The position numbers and the translations under genes were made by a program. A stretch of 5,181 nt of DNA from Thermoleophilia bacterium (GTDB taxonomy: Bacteria; Actinomycetota; Thermoleophilia; Miltoncostaeales; Miltoncostaeaceae). The stretch lies in NCBI GenBank assembly GCA_017882555.1, contig JADGPH010000136.1, forward strand, positions 1 to 5,181, written 5' to 3'. The notes beneath the pieces are model-generated. The model was not told the origin of the DNA and searched no databases. It saw only the letters and a list, made by a program, of their open reading frames with translations. Positions 1-5,066 of this stretch are shown here, one piece after another (within the stretch, counting starts at the first letter, position 1; each line of letters starts with the position of its first letter).

Positions 1-439
1 ATGTCTGGCATCCGCCCACGCGGGGGTGCCATCGCCAACCGCCGCGAACGCGCAACAGACCCTGATCTCGGGCGGCTGCCCGCTACACCAGGGGCAGGAT
101 TCGACCCGGCGACCTGCGGCCAGAACCGCATGGTTCGGGTGCGTTGGATCAGCGGAGGTTGGCCGGGCTCCGGCCACGTGCCACAAGATCGGGCAAAGAT
201 CGATTGGGCGCAGCGCGTCGGACCGATCAGCACAACAACGTTCGCACGTACACCATGCGCGGCGCGGATGGTGCGAACCGCAGGTGCGATGCGCTGTCGC
301 CAGATAGGGGCGTAAAGACCCACAGTCAGCAATGCCCCCAGAACCGTCGCGGAGAGGTCTGGGGCACCGCTGCGGCGCACGGGTGTGGGTGTGGATCCAA
401 CGAACGTCCGAGGTGCCGGTGAACTGCCCGCCGCATCGG
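1..439. other. Gene-poor left flank, no supported CDS
   Basis: I see no believable gene here. Several frames stay open on both strands because the DNA is GC-rich, but their translations are rich in Cys, Arg, His and Pro, have no recognisable motif, and lack the strong G/C third-position bias of the real genes. What can be seen: a possible hairpin at 6-31 (TGGCA/TGCCA arms), a tRNA 3'-half-like segment at 88-130 on the minus strand, and a 7-bp hairpin at 160-176. On the minus strand this region lies directly downstream of the sigma factor gene, where an anti-sigma gene would normally sit. One minus-strand frame around 330-270 encodes a short hydrophobic stretch (reading LSATVLGALLTVGLYAPIW), which could be the remains of an anti-sigma membrane helix, but this is weak. 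Confidence 0.5.
160..176 (-). terminator. Possible hairpin terminator after the sigma factor operon
   Basis: A perfect 7-bp stem (TGGCCGG/CCGGCCA) closes a 3-nt loop. It lies about 370 bp downstream of the sigma factor stop codon on the minus strand. No T-run follows on either strand. Actinobacterial terminators often lack a U-tail, so a terminator role is possible, but the distance from the last gene and the GC-rich background make chance a real alternative. Confidence 0.2.
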
Positions 440-550
440 TCAGTGCCCAACCCCCGCGCACCCGTCGAGGCGCGCGAACAGATCGGCGCCCTCATTCGGG
501 GCCGCCGTGCCGAACACGGACGTTGCGCTCCCCCGGCCCGAAGGAGTCAC
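440..550 (-). pseudogene. Short frame coupled to the sigma factor gene; possible anti-sigma remnant
   Basis: A GTG at 550-548 overlaps the sigma factor's TGA stop (549-547) as GTGA, the classic arrangement for translationally coupled sigma/anti-sigma pairs. An in-frame ATG lies at 556. The frame ends at TGA 442-440, giving only 36 aa (MTPSGRGSATSV...FARLDGCAGVGH). Real anti-sigma factors of this type are much longer, with a zinc-binding His/Cys N-terminal domain, a membrane helix and an outer domain. The only echo is a short L-D-G-C near the end. Two other minus-strand frames continue open beyond it, so a frameshifted anti-sigma gene is conceivable. What is seen is the overlap and the early stop; that it is an anti-sigma remnant is inferred from position. 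Equally it could be chance. Confidence 0.25.
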
Positions 551-1197
551 CCCCATGTGGTTGACCCCTCCCATCCCGCCTCCTCAAGGACAATTCGAAG
601 CACGCGCACCGCGCACCACCCGGGGCTGTGGACCGTGTGCTCCGGAGACCCGAACAACGCGGCCACCTCGCGACCTGTTCGGTCGTGGAAGTGGAGCTCG
701 GCAATCGCCATACGGCGCTCCGGCGGCAGCGTGTCCAGCGCCGATGCCACCTGCCTGCCGATTATCATTGATGCGTCCGGGGCCTCTATTTCTGGTAGCT
801 CGTCCTCATAGAACGGACTCCCAGAAGTGCTCCGCTGGCGGTCGATGAAATCCAGAATCACCCGGCGTTGGATCGTGAACAGCAGCGCCCTGGTGAATCC
901 GAGCGTTGGGTCGAATCGGGCCCTGGAGCGCCGCGCGCGCACGAAGCACTCTTGGACCGCAGCTTCCGCGATCCCCGGGATGCGCAGGGACCTTCGCGCG
1001 AAGCCGAGAAGTTCAACCCCGTACGCGTGGAACCCATCGCAAAGGTCCGCTCCGTCGGCATCTTGGATGACGCGATGTGCCCGCTGGGTCACGCGCGACG
1101 GTGTCCGTGCACCTGAGTGCCGACACGCTCCACGCCGCGAGGCAGGTCTGTCCCGATTCCATTTCGACGTCGGCGGCATTCTCAGCTGCGAAGCCAT
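547..1197 (-). CDS. ECF-type RNA polymerase sigma factor, SigL/SigK-like, with divergent motifs
   Basis: Group 4 (extracytoplasmic-function) sigma factor, which would redirect RNA polymerase to a few promoters. In the 216-aa form from ATG 1197, region 2 spans about residues 57-122 (FARRSL, AVQECFVRARR, RFDPTLG, LLFTIQRR), a short linker follows, and region 4 spans about 152-208 (LPPERR, REVAALFGSPEHTV, then AVRVLRIVLEEAGW). The C-terminus aligns without gaps to the SigL pattern TVKSRLHYAVRALRLTLQELG. Several usually invariant residues differ: RAWR is RARR, AWLF is ALLF, and KSR in the recognition helix is HSP. The start is uncertain. GTG 1092 gives 181 aa, a more usual ECF length. The extra 35 residues do not look like sigma sequence and have fewer G/C third positions (about 64% against about 76% by hand count). 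The gene lies 15 bp after the lipoprotein gene, so it is probably co-transcribed. No full anti-sigma gene follows. The family is clear; whether the protein is functional is not. Confidence 0.82.
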   Translation of the reverse strand: MASQLRMPPTSKWNRDRPASRRGACRHSGARTPSRVTQRAHRVIQDADGADLCDGFHAYGVELLGFARRSLRIPGIAEAAVQECFVRARRSRARFDPTLGFTRALLFTIQRRVILDFIDRQRSTSGSPFYEDELPEIEAPDASMIIGRQVASALDTLPPERRMAIAELHFHDRTGREVAALFGSPEHTVHSPGWCAVRVLRIVLEEAGWEGSTTWG

Positions 1198-1216
1198 CTG
1201 GCGGCGGTATTCTCAG
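1169..1216. repeat. Imperfect 17-bp direct repeat, 31-bp period, at the operon junction
   Basis: Two copies, at 1169-1185 (GTCGGCGGCATTCTCAG) and 1200-1216 (GGCGGCGGTATTCTCAG), match at 15 of 17 bases with the same orientation. The right copy covers the lipoprotein stop codon, and the left copy lies inside the first codons of the long sigma factor reading frame. The arrangement suggests a small local duplication that may have created the extra N-terminal codons, which weakens the case for ATG 1197 as the true sigma factor start. Confidence 0.6.
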
Positions 1217-2811
1217 TAGCCATGGGAAGCCCCGGTCGAGCCAGAACCGGTCGAGGTTGTCGAGGATCCGCTGCCCACCGAAGACCCCGACATGAGAACA
1301 AACCATGTCCCGTGCACGCCTTGTCCGTTCGCCTGTCCCGTTGTCGTGTCGCCGGAGTAGTAGTAGCTGGGGTGACCATTGACTGTCACCTGCGACGTGC
1401 CGTCGGGTCGAACAACGGTCGCCAAAGTACCCGCCACACCCGCGGCGTGCGTGACCGTCGAGCCGGTGGGCACAAGGAGAGGTGGCCAGGCCGATGCGCA
1501 CGCACCGGTGCAGGTGATGGAACGGATCGTCTCCGTGTTCAAGTAGTACAGGGTGCGGCCGCTGGGGCCGGTGATCACGGACCCCAGCGATGCAATCGCA
1601 GCCGATCCCACCCGCACGGGAGCCACGACGGCGTGCGGTGTCGGCACAGTATCCGTCCGGACACTGTTCGTGCTGTCGTCGACGAACGCCAGTCCCCGCC
1701 CATCCGCGGTGAGCGTCACGCCAAACAACGCACCCGCACCGTTTCGGACCAACGTGGTCCGTGCGATCTGCTTGCCCTGAGGGGTGATCTCGACCGCATT
1801 CCCGTTGTTGCCATTCGTCGCGATCACGTCACCGTTTGGAGCGAGGGTCATCCCGAGCGGTGCGTCAAGAAATCCCCCAGATGTCAATGTGCTCGCTCCG
1901 TCGACGATGGGTGAAGTCCGTGTGCTGGCATTGGGGATCGCCGTGATGTGGCTCCCCAGTGTCTGCGCAACATAGAGCGTGTCGTTGGTGCCCAGCGCGA
2001 GACCGGTTGGACCCAGAACGAAGGTGTCATGGTTCACCTTCCACGCGAACCCGGTCCCGATGATGGTCGCACCGGTCATCTGCGGCATGCCCGCGCCCAA
2101 GGTCAGGTTGATGCGCACAACAGTGCACGACCCAGAGGGGGGCAGCGTCTTGGTGCCCGCGGGCCTACTCAGCACATTTGCCACGAAGAGCGCGACATTC
2201 GACCCCTGAACAGCGCTCGTCAGGTCCCAGGGCCCATTGACGTCCGGGGTCGAAAAGGACTCGACGACCGTGCCCGCGCTGTTGAGAACGAGAAGGCACC
2301 CCGCAGGATTGGCGTTGGTCGGCGCTCCCGAGGGACCTGCCGCCGGCACGCTTCCGACCACGACCCAGCCGCCCGGCAGAATCGCCAAGCCGGTACTCAG
2401 TCCGATTCCACCCGGACACCGCTGCCCCGCCGGAAGAGCTCCGACCTGAGCGAACAGGGTCAGCTTGCCCGTCGGCGCAACCTCGACCAGCGTCGTCCCT
2501 GTCCCTTGAACGTTTGTCTTGTCATTGAAGTTGCTGACAAGGGTGCTGCCCTTCACGAGCCTTCCCGAGGTGACGGGCACGACGGCGATCCCGTAGGGAT
2601 TGATGTCGCCGTTTGCGGGCACCGTTGAACCTGTGTGAACGATCCGTCCGAGCGACGCCAAGAATGGCGTTGCGCTCGGATTCTGCGACGATGGCGTCGA
2701 GGTCGAGGCGGTGCTCGAGCCGCCACTTGACCCGCAAGCGCTCAGGATCAGCGCGACGGCCGCCACGAGGGCGAACCCAACGAGCCGTGATGGCTGCAGA
2801 CCCTTTCTCAC
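1213..2811 (-). CDS. Secreted lipoprotein: beta-propeller-like body plus PF03640-type domain
   Basis: A 532-aa lipoprotein expected to be anchored outside the membrane. GTG 2811 is chosen because GGAGG sits 6 nt upstream and because it opens directly on a signal peptide: MRKGLQPSR, a hydrophobic stretch at about 11-22, and the lipobox L23-S24-A25-C26. A Gly/Ser/Thr/Pro linker follows to about residue 48. Residues about 55-405 show repeated strand-plus-loop units (GIAVVP, GLAILPGG, GPTGLALGTNDTLYVA, GMTLAPNGDVIATN, GVTLTADGRGLAFV), as in NHL/SMP-30-like beta-propellers. Residues about 415-507 match the PF03640 'secreted repeat' pattern: GRTLYYL, C434 and C438, WPP at 442-444, VNGHPSYYYSGD, GTWFV. 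The tail to 532 is Gly/Ser/Thr-rich. Function is unknown; propellers of this kind often bind ligands or proteins, and no catalytic residues are evident. It heads an operon with the sigma factor. About 74% of the first 73 codons end in G or C. Confidence 0.9.
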   Translation of the reverse strand: MRKGLQPSRLVGFALVAAVALILSACGSSGGSSTASTSTPSSQNPSATPFLASLGRIVHTGSTVPANGDINPYGIAVVPVTSGRLVKGSTLVSNFNDKTNVQGTGTTLVEVAPTGKLTLFAQVGALPAGQRCPGGIGLSTGLAILPGGWVVVGSVPAAGPSGAPTNANPAGCLLVLNSAGTVVESFSTPDVNGPWDLTSAVQGSNVALFVANVLSRPAGTKTLPPSGSCTVVRINLTLGAGMPQMTGATIIGTGFAWKVNHDTFVLGPTGLALGTNDTLYVAQTLGSHITAIPNASTRTSPIVDGASTLTSGGFLDAPLGMTLAPNGDVIATNGNNGNAVEITPQGKQIARTTLVRNGAGALFGVTLTADGRGLAFVDDSTNSVRTDTVPTPHAVVAPVRVGSAAIASLGSVITGPSGRTLYYLNTETIRSITCTGACASAWPPLLVPTGSTVTHAAGVAGTLATVVRPDGTSQVTVNGHPSYYYSGDTTTGQANGQGVHGTWFVLMSGSSVGSGSSTTSTGSGSTGASHGY

Positions 2812-2817
2812 GTTCGA

Positions 2818-2822
2818 CCTCC
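2818..2822 (-). promoter_or_regulatory. Ribosome binding site for the lipoprotein gene
   Basis: GGAGG on the minus strand, 6 nt before GTG 2811. The same frame stays open upstream as far as 3255, but this site and the signal peptide directly after it fix the start at 2811 and show that the upstream extension is not translated as part of this protein. Confidence 0.8.
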
Positions 2823-2834
2823 ACTGGCTCGGTC

Positions 2835-2850
2835 CCCGGACATTTCCGGG
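2835..2850 (-). promoter_or_regulatory. Small hairpin in the predicted 5' leader of the lipoprotein mRNA
   Basis: On the minus strand CCCGGA, a 4-nt loop AATG, then TCCGGG: a perfect 6-bp stem. It falls between the predicted transcription start (around 2858) and the ribosome binding site, so it would form in the leader. It might stabilise the message or affect translation. In GC-rich DNA a stem this short can be chance. Confidence 0.3.
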
Positions 2851-2862
2851 TCTGTACCTAGC

Positions 2863-2890
2863 AGCACGGAGACGGCCGGGGATTGGTTCA
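2863..2890 (-). promoter_or_regulatory. Candidate ECF (SigL-like) promoter of the lipoprotein-sigma factor operon
   Basis: On the minus strand TGAACC (2890-2885), a 16-nt spacer, then CGTGCT (2868-2863). From memory, this matches the published consensus of the mycobacterial ECF factor SigL (TGAACC, about 16 nt, CGTG). The sigma factor encoded in the same operon has a SigL-like C-terminus. Transcription would start around 2858, leaving a leader of roughly 45 nt before GTG 2811. Position, spacing and family agree, so autoregulation by the downstream sigma factor is a reasonable inference. I found no second full match in the window. Confidence 0.55.
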
Positions 2891-3017
2891 GTCAGACACA
2901 TCCCGGATTCCACCCTGATGCGTCCGCAGGACTGGGGACCCTCCCGAATCTCGGAACGCCCGGCATCAAGATGGGGCCCTCCGGGACGTCTCGCGGCATC
3001 CGTGTGGACTCCGGGGG

Positions 3018-3050
3018 CCACCAACTTGAGCGCCGAGTTCGGCGTGGTGG
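3018..3050. repeat. Bulged inverted repeat (12 bp of pairing)
   Basis: CCACCA at 3018-3023 pairs with TGGTGG at 3045-3050. Directly inside on the right arm is a second stem, CGCCGA/TCGGCG (3031-3036 with 3039-3044), leaving a 7-nt bulge on the left arm only. The tip has just 2 nt, so the last pair would open in RNA. No T-run follows on either strand. It could be a protein-binding site or RNA structure; its function is unknown. Confidence 0.35.
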
Positions 3051-3570
3051 TGAGCCGGGTATGGCTCGACAAACGCCGCGCCGAGAGGCCGTGGCCCCCA
3101 CGTTGATGTCGGGCCCGTCCCTGCCAATGGCCGAGGCCCGGAACCGAGGTGACGGCATCGTCAGCGCTCCCGCATCGTGATCTCCTGGAACACGACCCTT
3201 GCGTGGCAGTCCGGCAGACCCCCCGACGCTGCGCAGGCTCCAACCATGAGACCACCCGGGCCCCCGCGGCACGCCCACAGGCGCACCTGACGCAAATGCA
3301 ACTCCAGCACGAGTGATCACCTGACGATCATCGCGGCCATCGCACTGCGCTGACATGACCGCGCTCGCCTTGGCACGGGGAGATGGCGTTGACGCAGGGC
3401 TCTCGTCTGCCCCCGCTGAACCGGCACGGACGCAAGTCTCGATCGCTGACAACCCGACAGCGCCGGGTTCGGACCAACGCGCGAGCATTCCGGACTCCAG
3501 AGGACTGCGAACCGGTCTCACGCGAATCTTCGCCATTACCCCACTCGGCACGGAAACGGCGGAGTCGCGC

Positions 3571-3586
3571 CCCGCGGACTCGCGGG
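3571..3586. repeat. Perfect 6-bp hairpin upstream of the ParA gene
   Basis: CCCGCG, loop GACT, CGCGGG. The nearby GAGTC at 3562-3566 could instead pair with GACTC at 3577-3581, making a competing fold. The 8-bp palindrome GTCGCGAC follows at 3591-3598. No T-run follows. Confidence 0.3.
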
Positions 3587-3631
3587 AGCGGTCGCGACGC
3601 AAAATCCCTGGCTCACCGATTCGAGTCCTGC

Positions 3632-3649
3632 CGCGCCAATACCGGCGCG
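3632..3649. repeat. Perfect 6-bp GC hairpin upstream of the ParA gene
   Basis: CGCGCC, loop AATACC, GGCGCG. It lies 100 bp before the predicted ParA promoter. There is no T-run and no clear upstream plus-strand gene to terminate, so a binding site or chance is as likely as a terminator. Confidence 0.3.
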
Positions 3650-3748
3650 TGACCCGGGCAACCCGCACGTCTAACACGCCAGATACGCGCCCCGACCACC
3701 GGAATCGCGGTGAGGGTCCGCAAGCTCCCGGCTCCGCGGGCGACGAGC

Positions 3749-3754
3749 TAGGGT
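3749..3754 (+). promoter_or_regulatory. Candidate -10 element giving a leaderless ParA transcript
   Basis: TAGGGT fits the actinobacterial TANNNT -10 pattern. Seven nt separate it from the GTG at 3762, the distance at which transcription normally begins, so the mRNA would start at or next to the start codon. There is no Shine-Dalgarno sequence before this GTG, in contrast to the good sites of the next two genes. No clear -35 is visible. Confidence 0.5.
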
Positions 3755-3761
3755 ATGCCGG

Positions 3762-4541
3762 GTGTGGATTCTCGCAATCGTCAACGAGAAGGGCGGTAGC
3801 GCCAAGACCACCACGACCGTGAACCTGGCGGCGGCGCTCGCTGAGCGGGAGCGCCGGGTGCTGGTCGTCGACCTCGACGCACAGGCCAATGCAAGCCTTT
3901 GGCTGGGCGTCACCGACGAGGGCCAGGACCTACTCGAGGTTCTGGTGGGCCAGCGCGCGATCGATCAGGCCATCCGACCAGCGCCGGCGCTGGTCGGAGT
4001 CGAGGTGCTGCCGGCTTCCCGGCGCCTCGGCAATCTGGCCGCCCAGGTCGGCTGGGGGGAGTTCCCCCAGGGGCTGCTGCGCGAACGGCTGGCCACGGTG
4101 CGTGAGCGTTACGACTACGTCCTGCTGGACGGCCCACGGTCCGTTGACCTGCTCAGCACCAACGCGTTGGTGGCCGCAGACGCAGCGCTGGTGCCGCTGA
4201 TCCCCGAGACACTGGCCTATCTCGGACTGGTCGCTATGGATGCGGCCATCCAGAGTGTGCGTCCGATCCTGAACCCGAACCTCGAGGGCCCCCGGGTGCT
4301 ACGCAGCCGCTGGGAGGACCGCACGTTGGATGCCCGGGCGGTGCTCGCCCAGACCCAAGAGCAGTTCGGACCGGCCATCCTGCGCAGCGTGGTGCGGGCC
4401 GACATGGCGGTCCGCCATGCGGCCCGGGCGGGCCGTCCCGTGGTGGGAGGCCCGCGCAGCCGTGCCGGCGACGACTTCCGAGCGCTGGCGAGCGAAGTGG
4501 AAGAATGGAAGGCGTCTACCCAGGGAGGAATCAGTGCCTGA
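3762..4541 (+). CDS. ParA-family partition ATPase
   Basis: A 259-aa P-loop ATPase of the ParA/Soj family. Such proteins bind ATP, dimerise, coat DNA and move a partner-bound cargo (plasmid, chromosome origin or protein cluster). The deviant Walker A begins at residue 8 (NEKGGSAKTTTT) with signature Lys10 and catalytic Lys15. Here the usual KGGVGKT is KGGSAKT, with Ala in place of Gly14. VVDLDAQANAS (35-45) supplies the conserved aspartates. Walker B is YVLLDGPRS (119-127), where most relatives have DCPPS. VPLIPETLAYLGL (144-156) and the C-terminal RADMAVRHAARAGRPVV followed by PRSRAGDDFRALASEVE are typical of the family. The length is normal for a short ParA without an N-terminal DNA-binding domain. 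GTG 3762 opens directly on the first beta strand. Third positions are over 80% G/C in the codons I counted. It is overlapped by a small unknown gene rather than an obvious parB, so whether it serves a plasmid, integrated element or protein cargo is open. Confidence 0.9.
   Translation: MWILAIVNEKGGSAKTTTTVNLAAALAERERRVLVVDLDAQANASLWLGVTDEGQDLLEVLVGQRAIDQAIRPAPALVGVEVLPASRRLGNLAAQVGWGEFPQGLLRERLATVRERYDYVLLDGPRSVDLLSTNALVAADAALVPLIPETLAYLGLVAMDAAIQSVRPILNPNLEGPRVLRSRWEDRTLDARAVLAQTQEQFGPAILRSVVRADMAVRHAARAGRPVVGGPRSRAGDDFRALASEVEEWKASTQGGISA
3973..3998. repeat. Perfect 26-bp palindrome inside the ParA gene
   Basis: The 13-base half TCCGACCAGCGCC (3973-3985) is followed directly by its exact reverse complement (3986-3998). 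It encodes residues around 71-79 of the ATPase (IRPAPALVG). As DNA it is an ideal site for a symmetric dimer; as RNA it would fold into a stem of about 11 bp with a CCGG tip. It does not match the usual chromosomal parS consensus. Function unknown. Confidence 0.9.
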
Positions 4542-4944
4542 GAAGAGATCACCCGGTCGGGGCCGCCGCCCCGCCGCACCGCCGCGGGATATCCTGGCGG
4601 GTAAGGTCCGCGCGGATGAGCTGCCTGACGTCGTGCGCCCGGCGGCGCCCGGCGCGACCGAGCAGGAAGCGATTACTGATGCCACGGTCAGCGCGTCCAC
4701 GAACGCGGCCCGGGTCAACGTGCTGGCCCGATCGGTGCTCGAGGTCGGGCGCGTGCCCCTGCGCGTCACCGAAGCCGTACTTGAGAGCGAGGCCGTCGCC
4801 ATCGAGGACTGGGTCGCTCGCGGAGCGGTGCCCACGGTGCTGGTGCCAGGGGCGCTCGTGCTCAAGGCCCAGATGCGGCTCCTGGCGGGAGTGGTCCGCG
4901 TAGTCTCAGGGCCGCATTCGAGCCGGACCTCGGAGCCCGGCTGA
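4534..4944 (+). CDS. Small ParA-linked protein of unknown family
   Basis: 136 aa from GTG 4534, preceded by AGGGAGGAA with GGAGG 5 nt from the start. It overlaps the ParA stop (4539-4541) by 8 bp in another frame, so the two are almost certainly co-transcribed and translationally coupled. I do not recognise the family. Residues 1-20 are basic and Pro-rich (KRSPGRGRRPAAPPR). About 40-120 looks largely helical with few charged runs (NAARVNVLARSVLEVG, LRVTEAVLESEAVAIEDWVARG, GALVLKAQMRLLAGVVRVV). The last 11 or so residues are polar. There is no ParB nuclease-like domain, no clear helix-turn-helix and no signal peptide. Position suggests a ParA partner: a basic N-terminal tail is what ParB-type proteins use to stimulate the ATPase. 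It could instead be a cargo adaptor. The role is inferred from context only. Confidence 0.8.
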   Translation: MPEKRSPGRGRRPAAPPRDILAGKVRADELPDVVRPAAPGATEQEAITDATVSASTNAARVNVLARSVLEVGRVPLRVTEAVLESEAVAIEDWVARGAVPTVLVPGALVLKAQMRLLAGVVRVVSGPHSSRTSEPG

Positions 4945-5066
4945 GCCCTCGGGTGTCGCGGACCTGCCTGCTCCGGTCGTGGGATATCGCCCGGCACGGT
5001 CAGGCCGTTCGCGCTGCGGCATAGCGTTACGACCATCGCGGCCCCACCGACTGACACGAGGATCCA
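4945..5066. other. Intergenic spacer before the phosphoribosyltransferase-like gene
   Basis: 122 bp without a gene. A TAGCGT at 5022-5027 fits a loose TANNNT -10, but no -35 lies at the right distance, so I cannot call a promoter. No clear terminator follows the 136-aa gene, and read-through from the ParA unit is possible. Confidence 0.4.

Larger units (their letters stand above)
2891..3748. other. Long intergenic region between divergent operons
   Basis: About 860 bp with no believable gene. The longest open frame, on the minus strand over 2892-3677, has a translation rich in Arg, Gly, Pro and Ser with no domain. Plus-strand frames at 3355-3822 and 3383-3652 are equally featureless. What can be seen: a bulged inverted repeat at 3018-3050, an 8-bp palindrome GTGATCAC at 3313-3320, a hairpin at 3571-3586, the palindrome GTCGCGAC at 3591-3598, and a hairpin at 3632-3649. 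The hairpins crowd into the last 200 bp before the ParA gene. A small RNA or a decayed gene cannot be excluded. Confidence 0.5.

Noticed and set aside
2155..2164. 10-bp palindrome GCCCGCGGGC
   Set aside because: It is inside the lipoprotein coding sequence, short, all G/C, and expected by chance at this composition.
2812..3255. Upstream extension of the lipoprotein reading frame to 3255
   Set aside because: The signal peptide and GGAGG site place the start at 2811, and the extension carries the predicted promoter and leader.
3417..3444. Another TGAACC on the plus strand as a possible ECF promoter
   Set aside because: At the right distance the sequence reads CGATCG, not CGT, and the nearest gene start is over 300 bp away.
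3611..3640. Second tRNA T-arm-like string (GATTCGAGTCCTGCC) on the plus strand
   Set aside because: The stem pairs at only two of five positions, and no anticodon arm, D-arm or acceptor stem fits around it.
2892..3677. 261-codon open frame on the minus strand in the central gap
   Set aside because: The translation is rich in Arg, Gly, Pro and Ser with no domain or hydrophobic core, and it overlaps the predicted promoter region. Open frames of this size are common by chance in GC-rich DNA.
3755..3799. 14-codon frame from ATG 3755 overlapping the ParA start, as a leader peptide
   Set aside because: It starts within one base of the -10 element, upstream of any likely transcription start, so it would not be on the mRNA.
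3832..3856. 8-bp inverted repeat (CGGCGCTC/GAGCGCCG, 9-nt loop) early in the ParA gene
   Set aside because: It lies in Ala/Arg/Glu-rich coding sequence where such GC-rich stems arise easily from codon bias; it is much weaker than the 26-bp palindrome.
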